Source of the DNA: Cristatella mucedo
Taxonomy: Eukaryota; Bryozoa; Phylactolaemata; Cristatellidae
NCBI GenBank assembly: GCA_009760855.2
Contig: WPIO01000014.1
Location: 6,367,001-6,431,000, forward strand
Direction: 5' to 3'
DNA length: 64,000 nt
Each line of letters opens with the position of its first letter. Positions within the stretch are counted from its first letter, which is position 1. The notes under the pieces were generated by a model. The model searched no databases and was not told where the DNA came from. It worked only from the letters and a program-made list of their open reading frames with translations. This document shows positions 11,985 to 26,795 of this stretch, piece after piece. The position numbers and the translations under genes are program-made.

Positions 11985-13090
11985 ACAATAATAATAATGG
12001 CAATACTAAATTTGTATAGCGCCCTCAGAGAATATAATCTCTTTCCAGGCACTTTACATATGCTGCAAAATAAGCATGATCGAATGGTTAGTGGTAAGCA
12101 TACTCAACGACAAAAAGCATGACATGGTTAGAGGTGACATGAACAGCGGCAGCATGCAAATTTGGTTAGTGGCAGCGTGCACAGTGTCAGCACGCAGACG
12201 CACGTACGCACACAGAGGACCAATCGGACGGACCCTCTCAATATTGTGATAAATAGATGTGTTTACAGCTTCTTCTTAAATGTCTTCGAGTCAGAGGTTT
12301 CAAGAGAGCACGCCAGAGGATCAAGGAGGTCAGATAATCTAGTTAATGTGAGTGAGTCAAGCGAACCGTGAGCCAAAGTGAGGATATCGAAGTCAATTAG
12401 ATGCCTGATAGGTAGCCAGCGAAGGTAGCCAGGTAGCCAGAGAAGCTCATATCGAGGTAGTGCGATACAGAAGCCTTTGCCTTTAACGTCAGACCTGACG
12501 AGTCACTGAGTTTCGCACCAGTTGCAGACGTTTGAGAGCACAAGCCGGAAGACAAGGATGAAAGAAATGGTACTATGATCTAGAGGCGACAGAACGCACA
12601 TCTGAAATAGCTTTTGCTGTCGTTCCTTTGCTTAACTAGGCCCTGATTTGGTAATGTTTCTTAACTGAGAGTAGGTTGATTTTAAAATGGAGGAAATGTG
12701 CCCATCTAACGACAAGTAGTTTTGCAATTGTACACGAGATTGCTGCAGACGTCACGGGGTCGATGCAAGACAAACCAATCTTAAGGTTATGTCTTCCAAA
12801 TTTTGGACGTCAATAGGTTTGTACGTATCTACTAGGTTTTTATTCTTATAGTTAAGCTTCACGATGTTAGTTACCTTGAAAACGCGATTATCATCGATGC
12901 AGGCGTCAATAGAATTAAGGAATTGGATGAGGAGCAAGCCGTGAAAGGATCGAAGCATAGATAGAGCTGGCTATCGTCGGCGTAAAATGTGTGCACGAGA
13001 TAGCGTTTAAAAATGAAATTGGGCACAATGAGAATATGCAGGGTATAGATATTTCAGAAAAGCGGACCTAAGACTGAGCCCAGAGGTTTC
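11985..13090 (-). mobile_element. LINE family B, degenerate, minus strand
   Basis: The tail at about 11,985-12,075 has ATA/ATT repeats, 'tagcgccctcagaga' and 'aggcactttacatatgctgc'. Reading away from the tail on the minus strand, the reverse-transcriptase catalytic motif is still visible as [16 protein letters not shown] (about 12,945-12,994). Most of the frame is broken by stops and indels. It is 5'-truncated near 13,090, close to the CT array at 13,249. Confidence 0.75.
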
Positions 13091-13247
13091 CCACATTTTA
13101 AGGGCACCCCAGAGGACCAACAGCCGTTCACATCTTTCTGAAATATCTTACTCTCACTGTCTCTCTTTCTGTTTCTATCTATTCCTCTCCTTCCATCCCT
13201 CTATTTTCTCTCTATTATTCTCTCTCTCGCTTTCCTCTCTTTCTCTC

Positions 13248-15040
<1,793 letters not shown>

Positions 15041-15044
15041 AGTA

Positions 15045-15140
15045 TTAATAATAATTATTATTATAATAGTAATGCAATTGATAAAGCGTCCTTTGAGAAC
15101 TCAATCTCTTTCTAGGCGCTTTACATTTGCTGCAAAGTTC
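15045..15140 (-). mobile_element. LINE family B 3' tail fragment
   Basis: ATT repeats are followed on the plus strand by 'gataaagcgtcctttgagaa', 'ctcaatctctttctaggcgc' and 'tttacatttgctgcaaa'. This is a close match to the reverse complement of the family B end. Only the extreme 3' end is present. Confidence 0.8.
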
Positions 15141-18100
15141 TCTACCGTCCAAGCGCAAATATTGCCGACCCTGGCTGCAAGTGAGGCAAGTTCAGTAAGA
15201 AAGGTGAGTGATTCAGATTTAGAGCAAAACTGAGAGGGCTTTAAGAATAGGTGGAGAAGTGAAAGGCGAGATTTTCTTTTTTGTGATAACACTCACCCAT
15301 ACAAAAATTGTGCTGGTTTAGTTCACCCTAAATGAAAATCCTGGCTTCACTGCTATTTAATTATTTAGCTTCTAGACCTGCTAGGATCGTTTCAAGTGCT
15401 TAATATAAGAATGGTACAAGGGAGACATGAAAAAATTATTTAGGCTCTCATTCAGCAGCAAGTCTATGCACCTCCTCACAAGAAGAACTGTCGGGATAGA
15501 GGCAAGAGGACAAGATTGCTCCTTAGCGTAGGAGACAGATTTAGCAGCGAGTTATCCTGAGACGGGCACGAAAGAGGAAAAGAGAGAGTGTTTACTTTGT
15601 GAGGGTTTAAGACTATGGTCGATGATTAACATGGCCACTTTTGGGCTGTGAATCAGTGATTCAACTCTTTCTGCAGAAAATGTGGACTTGGAATTGGCTA
15701 AATTGGATAGATATGATCAACAAAAATCCTCAAGGGTCAAGCGGTTGTCAACGAGTCCTAACTTTTTTGGCGGCCTTTTCAAGTCTTCGTTGCTTTCTTT
15801 ATTTCAGTCGTCGACCAATGGGCCGGACAGGCTTGCCGTTTAGTCAAAGGTGCAAACTCATCAATGACGTCGGATAAATTTGCGTTGCAGCATTTCGTAA
15901 TGTAGGGAAGGTTGGCAGCTCTGTAAACGCGTTTCGTTAGTCTTGTCAAAGCATGGTAACTGCTAGTCACTGAAGTCCGTAATCCACAAACGTAGCACAC
16001 ATGGGTGCCAATCCTTGCCTACGCATGACGAATATCGTTTAAGCTGGCGATTTGACGTAAGGCTGGGGACAAAAAGCATGGCACAGTGAGTCGTAGATTC
16101 TGCCTCAATATAAGCTGAGGCCAGCAGAGCAAGGCAGCAATAAAAAGCTCCGTTATGCTTGTTCGGCTGATTCACGTCCTTAGCGTAGAACAGCCTAGTC
16201 GATAGCTGCAGAGGGTCACAGGTGTCCAGCACCGGCCATTTCGTACAAATAACCTCCAGGCCTAAAGCGCGCCCAGGGCCTTGATTCCAAGTCTTCATCC
16301 TTAAAGTGCAGCCCTATATTTCTCAGCAGAAGAGGGCCACATGCAAAGTGTGCTACTAGGCGTGAGAGTAAAATGCACTAAAAATTTCTTCAGATAACCT
16401 TTTTACAAAGTGTAAGCCATAGCTCACGACCTACGATGTTTCTCATGATCATAACTGGAAACAACTAATAATCTCTTGCTACTGTCACACCCTAGCACAT
16501 TTGCAATGCTGATGTGTTGATGCGTAGCTGCCATTGTCTAGATTGAAACGTGTGAAACGTGTGTACAAGTCGCTCAGATACGTTCTACGAGCATGCTTCG
16601 GCATCAGCTGAACTTGTCCAGGAAACAAATCGGAGGCCCGCAGAAGACAGGGTGACCTCTATACGAACGGAATCGGCTTTTGTTGACAAGTGTCATTGGA
16701 ACATTTTGCAGAGATAGCGTCGAAGATCTTCATAGACATCTGTCTGAAGCAAAATGTGCTCGCTGCAGCAGCTCCATAACTGCTGACCGTGTTTGGTGGT
16801 AGCTAGCTGCAAAGGGTTAACTGATCGCCATTATATTCATTTAGCTAGCTTTGCAATTATATGTTGGCTACGTTGGATGACATTTGAGAAAACTTGAGCA
16901 GAATAGGCAGCCTAAATAAGGCTCTCCTATAACGGACATTTTTTTTAATTAACCAAAATATATCAAGTTTAGATAAAGGGCAACTATCAACGTTGAATTT
17001 TACGCGGTTAGGGTGCCAAATTCTCATATATATAGATAATATATGCTATATATGTGCTGCACGAAGACTTGAATCGTAGAGAAGTCCCAGTCGTGCTCGC
17101 CGTTGAATCAATCTCTAGAATGACAAAGAGACAACTTTCTCTCATTAAACTGGAGCTCAATAAGATTGTGCATGCTTTGAGTACGGTGACTCGTTCGCAA
17201 TGCGAACTCGGGATTGCAGATGCTAGCGGAGCGAATACGCGGAGCGAATACTCACTACTCAGCCATACCGCTCTTCGCGATTGACTATGACTATTCACCA
17301 TGACTAGGACTGCGGTACAATTCCCTACATTAAAAGAGAATCGTTTTGATTCGTAAAAGCTATAGTAGCTAGCGGGCCGCCGAGTCAACGAGGACACGCT
17401 GCTTAGTGACGCAGGTGACGGAAGATCGGTGGGCTGGCTACGGCCGGAGCACAATCGCGAAGCTACACGGCCTCGGTCGGCTCGATGAGGGCGCGGTCGC
17501 AGCACCGAATGGCGGCTGTGGCGGTCGGCGAGAATCTGCTCAGAGCACATGCTCTAAGCAGACGAATGCCGTGCATCAAAAGCCCTTTAAGATCAGAATC
17601 AAACTCGCCTCAAACTAGGAGCCTTGGCATCTCTGCATAGGTTTTTTGCGAGCAATAAGTTAGGCGCAATTCTGGGGCTCATTACTCAAACATTTAACGA
17701 TGCCAATTGGCCACTAGTATTTCTCATGTCCATACAGCACTTGTGAAAAGCTGCAGATGTGCCGGAAAATCCAGCCGTGCACTGTAGCACAACTTCGGGC
17801 TTTCTTAGACAGCACGAGAGACTGTCAGTGAGATCGCTGTCCGGGTTCAGGTCTTTGCTAACAGGTTGACAAAAGCTCTGCCGCCAACAGCCACTACCTC
17901 ATAGTTCATAAATTCCCCGTAAAAATATTGCTCTCAATGGAGGCGATGCGTTCTTTTCAAAGAATACAGTTTAACTTTTGCTTGCAGTAGTTGTCGAGTA
18001 CCGTTCGTTTGTCTTAATGTTGCGAGGAATTACTTTTTAAAACGCTACGGGGGATTAATTGTTCCAAGAAATGGAAAGCTTCTATTGCACCGACGGAGTC

Positions 18101-18375
18101 GTATCGGTGCGTTAGAAAACCTAGCAATCAATAAAGAAAATCGTTATAATATCTGCTGTCGAACGTGTTCTTCACCGCTCAGGAGCTGCCGAGAGATCCC
18201 AATGATGACTTAGCACGGCCTTTCTCCTAATTCTTTGTAGGTAGGATAGTACAAATTAGGACTCTGTTCTTTCGCTGCCGTCTGAGCCGGACTTAAACCC
18301 CACATCGCCCTGCTACTAAAACCCCACATCGCCCTGCTTTTCCCCTCTCTCCTCATCTAAGCCTGTCTCTATTTA
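15141..18375. other. No gene recognised
   Basis: Mixed-composition DNA with only short open frames. A 180-codon minus-strand frame at 17,008-17,550 and a 76-codon plus-strand frame at 17,054-17,281 overlap. Neither has a recognisable domain or splice support. A GCGGAGCGAATAC direct duplication occurs near 17,226-17,250, and a 19-base direct repeat ('aaccccacatcgccctgct') occurs near 18,296 and 18,320. Confidence 0.4.
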
Positions 18376-18379
18376 ACAC

Positions 18380-20050
18380 ATTGCTAATTATGTCTCTCAA
18401 GCTAACGAGAAATCTTTACGCCTATTCCGACATTTCTCCTCATAAAGTGCACACACTTTCTGCTGCCTGCTATAACAAGTATTGTAAATTCCTCCTTAGT
18501 TACCAATGTAGACCTTTCCCTCCGAAAATAGCTCTATCTTCGAGGCAACTTATTGAAAAGTTGACCATTGTTCGCGAGAGCCTAAATAGTTTTCGTTCAG
18601 CTCTGTCACTCTTGTCCAAGATACTTAAGCGAGCAGTGGCCTAGCAGCTAAACAATTGCACAAGTTTGTCAGATCGCCCTAGCTGTTTCTCTAGGGGATT
18701 TAGAGCGAACCAGTTTACAGAAACGGCTCTGCAATATGCTTAAAATCTTATCACTACTACTCAGGCTAGTGCCCCTCTCCTATTTCGGCTAGATCTCTCG
18801 GCAGCATTTCGACGATTGTCCATCGCATTCTTAAGGATAGACTCTTGGCAAGCCTAGTATCACAGACATAGTGCTAAACTGGATCAAGTTCCATCTTCCA
18901 TTGTGGGATGTCCGAGCGTAGATGTGTCGGTCATCCATCACCTCTGTCGGTCATCCAGGCAGCACTCAAATTGTGCGGCAGCTCTGGCTTCGGCACTAGC
19001 CTCCTGCCTTCTTTTAACCATTTGCATTTTTTGTCTGACCGATGTTGTTGTCAAACACAGCATCGGCCTTCATTTCTATGCCAATGACACGTACCGCCTA
19101 TATAGCCATCAAACTGACGCATTGCTATCCTATCTCTGACCTACCTGTCCTCTGCACCTTCTCAGTCTCGATCTGCGTTTGACTTCACTTACCTCCCCTG
19201 CAGCCCTATTCGGAGACATTTGCTCTCGGATGGTCATGAACTTTCTGGAGCTGAACGAAAATACGACAAACCTAATGGCTATAAGTAGGCCGGCCTAGTG
19301 TTGCCAAAGATTTGAAAGAGATCGTCCTCAAGATTGCTTGGTTTATTGTCACTACCGCGGCTTCTGCCCGCAATCTGAGCGCGATGTTCCAAAACTGCTT
19401 GTCTTGGATGAGTGGACCGTTTCCACTGTCACGCCTGCCTACTTACAGCTGAGGATTACTGCAAACTAGGGTCTGTTAAGATGGGAATACGAACAAAATT
19501 GTCATTATCGGAGCCTACTTAGACACGATATTGACTGTTCAAACAGTACGTTTTTGCCATCGCTTCTAGACTGCCACGCTTTCCGTTATAGGAGACTCCC
19601 GCCCCGTGCCCTTTACCATCTGCAACGAATGCAAAATTCAGCGGCTCATCTGTTTTTTCATCAACAGCGTAGCTCCCACACCGCAACACTTCTGTCTGAG
19701 CTTCTCTGGCTCCCTGTCAAGCGTAGAAGCGACTTTAAGATAGTCTCTTTGGCCAACTTCAATCATTTGCACCAACCTACGCATGTAACCTCCTTGCTCC
19801 TCCAGTGTGCTAAGGCACCACTTGCTTCTCGGCCTCCCGTTTTCTCGCGTTCATGGCACTAAATTGCGATCTTTTAGTGATCAGGCCCCCAGTTCGTACC
19901 CGACGAAAGTCCGATACTCGCTACCTGCTTCTGTCGTCACCAGCACGACTTTTCGTCATTCGAGTCTCAGCTAAAGTCGTATCCGTTCCGCTTAACGTTT
20001 CCTACTCCACAGTGTCTTTTTGTTCCCGCTCGCTTTGCATGCTAACCTAA
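18380..20050 (+). mobile_element. Very degenerate LINE (CR1/L2 group)
   Basis: Scattered reverse-transcriptase echoes appear in order on the plus strand: RLDLSAAF near 18,785, IGLHFYANDT near 19,065 (a decayed FYADDT catalytic motif), and a C-terminal block with RMQNSAAHLFFHQQRSSHT near 19,630 followed by LLSELLWLPVKRRSDFKI. Stops and frameshifts are frequent. It resembles family B in motif wording but is too diverged to assign. Confidence 0.7.
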
Positions 20051-20840
20051 GCACGATTCAATGCATGTTACAAGCCATGGGTCCAACTAACTAGTGGTCT
20101 CCAGCATCTGCTTGCATAAGCTTTTGCATGCTGGTCTAAGAACGACAGCTGCATGCTTCCTTCCGCACGGTTATCTAAGCGTGGTAGCTTGCCTGTCATT
20201 AGCTCTCGATTTTCGCTTCACTTACTGCGAGTGGTCAGGAGCCTGGATAGAAATTTGATTCCCTTAGGAGTAAACCCACAACTTACTATCGCGATCATCA
20301 TCGGTCGGTTGACCCCGATTGACTGCAAAAGCGATCTGGGTAACCTCGGTATCCGGTAGCACGCCCGGCACTCATTTCGTTATAACGGATCGCTCATCGA
20401 GTAGCCGCTAGCGAGGATCACGTGACAGGAGTCGTGAAGCTGGCTCGATGGCTCAGGGCCGGAGTGGAGAGGACACTATTCTGAGTTCTTCCGAGCGCAG
20501 CTTTCTTCGCTTCCAAAAGTTTCGCTCGCTGAATCTTTTTCATTGCATTGCCAGCTGTGCTGGTTTACACAAGTGCGAATGTGAAGGTCAGCCGACAGCT
20601 CAGCCGCTTTTCGAACTGCGACTTAGCGGCTCCCGTCCAGAAGTGGAGCCCTTCGCCTCGTTTAATTTTTGACCCTTTGGTCGCGCTGGCCGCGTGACCG
20701 AGCCACCGAATGGCGCTTTCCACGAGTCAGCAGCAGTTCGTTTGGCGCTAGACTTAAGGCACCTCCATTATTATGTTCGAGCAGGTGCCATGAGTCGATT
20801 CGCTGGACACAATATGCCAGGGATCCGCGAGAGTCGGCCA
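20051..20840. other. No gene recognised
   Basis: Average composition and short open frames only. No repeat family was identified. Confidence 0.35.
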
Positions 20841-20844
20841 AAAG

Positions 20845-21020
20845 GGTCTTGGCCCATGAGAAAGGCGCCCCACACTTCATGACCCAGGTCACGAGTTCGA
20901 GTCTTGAAGTGGACGATCCATCAATTGCCAAGTGCAAGCTATGGCGAGAGCCATCATGGCTCTCCTGCCGCTTGCTGAATGAAACTATTAAATTAGCTAA
21001 CCTTATCTTTAATTTCTCCA
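20845..21020 (+). mobile_element. SINE family 1, nearly full length
   Basis: Contains a B-box-like 'ggtcacgagttcgagtcttg', the body ('ccaagtgcaagc', 'ggctctcctgccgcttgctg') and the tail 'aaattagctaaccttatctt'. The A-box region near 20,850 ('cttggcccatgagaaaggcg') is recognisable. Confidence 0.75.
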
Positions 21021-21689
21021 GAGATTGAACAAGACGATGGTCTTTTTCTCGGGGCGGCGCTAGCTCGACCACTCGCTCGACGGTGGGTCGGCGCAGGCTT
21101 TCAACCGCCGCCGCCGCCGAGCTTAGCTCGAAAATCGCTGGCCTTGACTCAGGCTAAACAGCGAGCTACCCATTACTGGCGAGCGCAGCTAATTAAAGCG
21201 GTGCACGAGCTCCGTCTCCCAGTAGCTTGGGTGCGCAAGCGGTGCCGTCCATCCCAACGCTGATTGCCGCTCTTTGATAAAAATCCATTGACATTCACTT
21301 GCACGCCTGTTTCATCTAGCGGCACTGCTGCGGCTGCGTTAGCGGCGTCGGCGTCGGCGGTTGCGGCGGTGGCGGCTTCGCTCACGAGTTGCTCACGAGT
21401 TCGGAGACCGCCGTCTGCCGTCTGCCGCCCGCTCGAAAGGATCGTTTAGAACAGAGCAACGTGGTTCGCAGGGTTCGCTCGCTACTGGCTGAAAGAAGCA
21501 GCAAGTCGCGAAACTCGCACTCGCCTTCGCCCGCCGCCGACGCACTGGGCAGCCTCGATTCGGAAATACGAAGCTGACCCGCTGAGCCGAGTGCGGAAGT
21601 GGAGCGCCATCGGCGGCGCTCGGCCTCGCTCGGCCACTTTGCGGCGACCATAAAGTCAAAGCAAAGGTTAGCTCAATCAGCTGCCTCAT

Positions 21690-21835
21690 TTGCGTGGCGG
21701 CAGAGGAGCCTTAGCGGCTATCTTTCCGGCATACAGAATACAGCAATGAAAAATTGCTTTCTTTGCTTTCTGCCCGACTCGAACCTGCGACCCGGGTAGT
21801 GCTGTCCGTGAACCTTTAGCTCCTCTAGGGCTCCG
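21690..21835 (-). mobile_element. SINE family 1, degenerate, minus strand
   Basis: The plus strand shows the reverse complement of the family: 'ggcggcagaggagccttagc' then 'ccgactcgaacctgcgaccc' for the B box. The 3' tail is lost. The segment between body and B box is more divergent than in other copies. Confidence 0.55.
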
Positions 21836-22139
21836 ACTCGGATGCTGACGAGATGCTGGCGGTGAGAACCACTTCTGTCTCTGCTATCGACGCTTCTGTG
21901 ACTCGAGAGGACGAAGCGCGTACGTGCTGCAAGTCGGATGGTTTGCAGCGAGCCGCCTCGGCGACGCGCTGCTGTAGCAGCAGCGGCGGCTATAGTCCGG
22001 TCGCAATGTCCGGATAATAATAATCCGGTCACCGGCGTGCGGGTCGCTCGAGCTGCCTCGGCGACGTGCATCTGCGATCTTGGTGCTGGCTAGCAGAGCA
22101 CGTCTCGTGACGCGCAGAAGAGCGAGAGGACTTTGACGA

Positions 22140-22500
22140 AGCAGCAGCAGCAGCTGTAGGAGCGAAGCGCGAGAATAAAAGCGGAATCCAAGAGCAATCG
22201 GCCGCGATGAGTGGAAGCCCGAAGTGTGAGGTGGGCCGTGCAATTTCAGCATGGCAGTCGAATAATTGGTGCAATAATTAACATGGTGGGGGAGTAGATC
22301 TGATAGGTAGGCTGGAGCCAAAGAATGAAGTGACCTAAAAGTGAGCGACAGAACCTTGAAGGCGATCCGTTGCTTGACAGGGAGCCAGTACCGGTCGGTG
22401 AGAAGTGGTATGATGTGGCAACTGCGACGCTCACGACAGACAAGTCTCGTTGCAGGTCTTCCTGCCTGTGCGTAAAAAGTTTGCACGTGGTGGAAAAACT
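22140..22500 (-). mobile_element. LINE family B, C-terminal fragment, minus strand
   Basis: Minus-strand translation gives the RT C-terminal block: TRLVCRERRSCHIIPLLTDR, WLPVKQRIAFKVLSLTFRSL and PAYLSDLLPHH. The same block occurs in the plus-strand copy at 24,120-24,300. The 3' tail is missing. This fragment and the plus-strand copy starting near 22,640 face away from each other. Confidence 0.8.
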
Positions 22501-22639
22501 GATAGCTGTGGCTTTTCGGTCGCGAACGTCATAATCGCTGCATCGAATCCGTTCTGCACGACCTGTACTGAATACCAATCAAAAAAGACGTCTAACTGCA
22601 AGGTTCAGTCACTTGCACATTGAGGTGCTTTCATTCATT

Positions 22640-24740
22640 TGCTACTGGATCGCTGACTAAGCGAACTGTACGCCCTCACCAGTGTCAATCGACAGGCATA
22701 CGAGGACTACTATAGGTCTTACCGATAGATCCTAGCCAAGGTTAAGTCTAGCGTCTATAAAAACATCGTTGAATAACAGAGGCACAATCCAAAAATGCTG
22801 ATGTCGACGATCAACCTACTCCTCAACCACTCACAGGTTAGTTTCTTACTTAGTAACCACTGCGATCTAGCCGATCGCTTCTCTAGCTTCTTTGTCAACA
22901 AGATAGACAAGATCAGGGAGTCAATCCCTAGGATGGCAGCATCCCACCTGGAATGTTGTCCCTCAATTCCATGCAGCACCTCAATGTCTACATTCAAGCA
23001 GGTCACGAGTGACCTCGTCCGGAAGTTTGTATCCCAATCAAAGAAGACAACTAGTTATCTTGCCATTAGCCTCAGGTCATGTCCGGTCACCTTTCAAAGA
23101 GGCCGTATTCAGGTCACTTCTCAAGAAAGCAACACTAGACGAAGAGAACTTGAGCAACTTCCGCCCAGTCTCCCTTCTACCGGTCCCATCGAAGACACTG
23201 GATCGAGTCGTGTCTGACCAGCTGAACTCATATATTGAAACTTCAAACCTTGCTAGTAAGTTCCAGTCTGGTTTTAGAGCTAATCACTCCACAGAGTCAG
23301 CATTGCCAGCATAGGGTATACAACGACCTACTTAGGAATGCAGACTTGGGTAGAGTGTCTCTGCTTGTTTTGCTCGATCTTTCGGCAGCTTTTGATACTA
23401 TCGATCCCAAAGTTCTTCTTGAGCGCCTCTCATCTCGCCTGGGCATCACTGGCACTGCTCTGCAATGGTTCAAATCCTATTACAGTGGGAGACTCCAGAG
23501 TACTGATGTGAATAGACAGATCATTCGAGGCACGCTTGAAATATGGGGTACCTCAGGGCTGCGTGCTTGGTCCCGTTCTTTTCATGGTTTATACTCTCCC
23601 TCTTGCCGATGTCATTGCCAAGCACAATCTAGGCTTTCACTTCTATACAGATGACACTCAGTTGTACCTTTGCTTTGATCCCTGCTAGCCCTCCAGCACG
23701 TCGAATTCTCTCGACGCTCTTACCTGCATGCATTGATGACATTGGCATATAGATGGCAGCAAATTTTCTTAAATTTAACGGTGATAAAACCAACTTACTA
23801 GTTATGGGCAAACCAAGTGTGATTCAAAAATATGAAAGGCTAAAGCTCAAAATCGGCCCTGCCTGCATATCTCCTGTTGCATGTTCACGAAATCTATTTA
23901 TCATGTTGGAAAGTGACCTTTCACTAGACGTCCACATCAGCTCCACAGTCTAGTCTGCCTACTTCCAGCTGCTTAATATTGCTAAAATTTGGGCTTGTTT
24001 AGACATGGATACCACATCTAAATTGGTCCATGCATTCGTGACATCCCGTCTCGACTTCTGCAACTCACTGCTTGCTGGCCTACCAGCATGTGCGATCAGG
24101 CGATTGCAGCTGGTGCAAAACTCTGCAGCTAGGCTTGTCTGTCGTGAGCGTCGCACTTGCCACATAACTCCACTTCTTGCCGACCTGCACTGGCTACGAG
24201 TCAAGCAACGGATTGACTTCAAGGTTTGGTCGCTCACTTTTAGATCCCTTCATTCTATGGCTCCAGTCTATCTCTCCGATATACTCCCCCATCAGGCCAA
24301 ACATCGTACCACCCGCTTTTCGGAATCCAACAGTCTAGAAATACCTCGTACAAACCTTAAATACTTTGGAGACCGTGCATTTAGTTCGTATGCTCTCAAA
24401 GCCTTGAACTCCCTCCCGACCTGCGCCAGAACATCCCTTGACCTGACCACATTTAAAAAGAATTTAAAAACACACCTATTTAGGACAGCATTTAGTGGGT
24501 CCCTGTGATTCGTCCTTCACGTGCTTATGCGTGCTGACACTGTGCATGCTGCCACTAACCACATTTGCATGCTGACTCTGTGCATGTCACCCCCTACCAT
24601 GTTATTCATTTTGTTTGTTTATCAAGCATGATTTTACTTACCATCTAATTGCATTTCCCTAGGCAGCAAATGTAAAGCGCCTAGAAAGAGATTAAGTTCT
24701 CTGAGGGCGCTTTATCAAGTGCATTATTATTATTATTATT
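22640..24740 (+). mobile_element. LINE family B, longest copy, RT domain, 5'-truncated
   Basis: Carries most of the reverse transcriptase across several frames: FRPVSLLPVPSKTLDRVVSD (about 23,158), the motif-A block LLVLLDLSAAFDTIDPKVLL (about 23,365), the catalytic [14 protein letters not shown] (about 23,640) and the C-terminal TSRLDFCNSLLAGLPACAIR (from about 24,045) to the stop after 24,505. The endonuclease domain is absent, and a stop near 23,313 plus several frameshifts show it is dead. The 3' UTR has the family end 'aaagcgcctagaaagagatt', 'aagttctctgagggcgcttt' and an ATT repeat tail ending about 24,743. This is the reference copy for the family B tail. Confidence 0.9.
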
Positions 24741-24744
24741 ATTA

Positions 24745-25257
24745 AGATTTCGTCGCTCGCGTTAAGGTCCCTTCATTCTTTGGTTCCAGCCTACCTATCA
24801 GATCTAACCCCTTACCAGGCGAAGCATCGTACCACCCGCTTTTCGGAATCGAACTGTTTACCCATACCTCGTACAAGCCTCAAATCCTTTGGAGACTGTG
24901 CATTTAGTTCGCATGCTCTCAAAGCCTGGAACTCACTTCCGAATGCCGTCATGACATCTCATGACTTGACCAGGCTTATAAAGAAACTAAAAACGCATCT
25001 ATTTATGACAGCATGTAGTGGGTCATCGTGAATAGTTCCTTATGTACTTAAGTGTGCCAATAATGTAATTATGCTGCCACTAACTATACTTGTAATCTGA
25101 CCATGTTCGTGTCACCCCTAACCATGTTATGCTTGTAGTCATTGAGCATGCTATCAATAACCATTCGATCGTGCTTCCTCTGCAGCAAATTTAAAGTGCC
25201 TAGAGAGATGTCGAATTCTCGGAGGGTGCTATATCAAATGTATTATTATTATTATTA
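24745..25257 (+). mobile_element. LINE family B, second 3' end immediately downstream
   Basis: Begins directly after the previous ATT tail and repeats the C-terminal coding block (PAYLSDLTPYQAKHRTTRFS, then ALKAWNSLPN) and 3' UTR, ending in another ATT tract at about 25,240-25,257. It is a separate 5'-truncated insertion rather than a recent duplication, because it differs from the upstream copy throughout. Confidence 0.85.
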
Positions 25258-25359
25258 CGGGGTACCTGGCTATTATCCGGCTTACTCTAATTTCGGGTCG
25301 CTTCTCGCAATACCATCTGCGACCCTGTCCTTCTGAGCCTGATCTTTTGGCGGTGCCCC

Positions 25360-25560
25360 CAACTGACCTACAATACTTTTAAGACCTCGCCTTGAATGTC
25401 TAGGCACTTACAAAATCCTGAAAGTCACTTCCGACTGACATCGTGACAACCCGTGATTTAAAAATACCACACTCTCCTTTGAGTATTTGCTTAGATCATG
25501 TGATTCTCCTTTGCATGCTCATGCATACTTCAATCTCGCGTATCGCAATCGTTAATCGGT
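25360..25560 (+). mobile_element. LINE family B-like, third, highly degenerate 3' coding fragment
   Basis: Frames still show echoes of the C-terminus (a decayed equivalent of 'SLPTDIVTTRDLKKF', then LLRSCDSPLHAHAY). No ATT tail is preserved. Confidence 0.45.
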
Positions 25561-25755
25561 AGATATCTGTTCTAGCCTACAGGAATCGGCTAGACAGAGG
25601 CTCTGGTTCCTTAAAATATTATGAGTGGCATTAAAATTACTTTTAACTTTTTAATACAGAGTAAATTAATTTCACATATTATTCTATATTTTACACTGTA
25701 TGAATTTTCCCGTGCGAAGTATTCACCTTACATCTCACTTGATTCGTTAGTGGGC

Positions 25756-25769
25756 GGGGGGGGGGGGGG
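25756..25769. repeat. G14 homopolymer
   Basis: A run of 14 G after GGGC. It is one of five runs longer than ten in the window. Confidence 0.95.
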
Positions 25770-26674
25770 CTGTGCTAGCTCAGTTGTTAACGCTGTTTGC
25801 GGTATCAACTAGAGTCATACACATCTCGTAGCCTGCAGTATCTAGACTGAAAAAACACAGGAACCTGACGATTTTAATAGTAAGATTTCTTGAAATCGGC
25901 ATTATCCTACAGCTAACACCATTTGAGCTTGACAGTCAGTTTCCGGAAACTGGTGCCAGCAATTGTCAAAGGTTGGCAACGTTCGCCAGTAGACTAGACA
26001 CATTCGCACATGAGTACGGACAAAGCAAGCTCGTTATAGTTGGATAAAATATATGATCGTAAGCGACCGGCCATTTATCAAAAGAGATGCATTCTATATA
26101 AATTTGTTGTAAAGGCAGAGACTATTAAGATTAATTAATTAAGATTATTAAATATTAAGGCATTGTAAAGGTAGAGATACGTGATCTTATTCAGCTTATT
26201 GATTTAGAGTTATGAGTTTTATCGAGGCATGGGTTTCCCAAACCGAAAAGTTGAGTACATTTAATTTTTTATAATGAATTAACCAGCCGCGTTCCATGCT
26301 ATTTGTGTGCTGAATTGCAATAACCTTGTACAACAGCCGGACAGGTTGTGCTCTCTTCATTACTCATTTTCGTTTATCGACTATGCACGCCATGAACTGC
26401 TACTTGTGATGTTAGCCAAATAACTCGGTAGAGTACTAACCAGATTATCAGTGCATTGATAAACTAGTTCGATGTACAAGATCGGCCGCGGGCCGGTAGC
26501 CATGAAGCCGAACTTCTGGACTCTGACAGATATATTGCCTAGCGGCCGGGAAGGCATACTCCGGGGTCATACTATGCACTTCTCTCCACCAGTCTGGTGT
26601 TCACATTTCTTATCAATCAGGTCGTGTTGTTCCCGTCCTAAGTCTGATGTATGCTCATGTAGATAATATAATAG

Positions 26675-26795
26675 TAGAATTAATTTGTATAGCACCCTAA
26701 AGAACTTTTATGTTCTCTATTCAGGTGCTTCATACGCCATGGGGCTCAAGCTCACCGTCTTGGTCCTTGGACGACATATTCACCTTGACCTTGAT
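26675..26795 (-). mobile_element. SINE family 2, minus strand
   Basis: On the plus strand the LINE-B-type tail ('aatttgtatagcaccctaaa', 'ttctctattcaggtgcttca') is followed directly by the tRNA-like head ('acgccatggggctcaagctc'). The head is more decayed than in the copy at 37,955. Confidence 0.65.

Noticed and set aside
18381-18644. 87-codon plus-strand frame as a gene
   Set aside because: It precedes degraded reverse-transcriptase motifs in the same orientation and is best read as the 5' part of a dead LINE.
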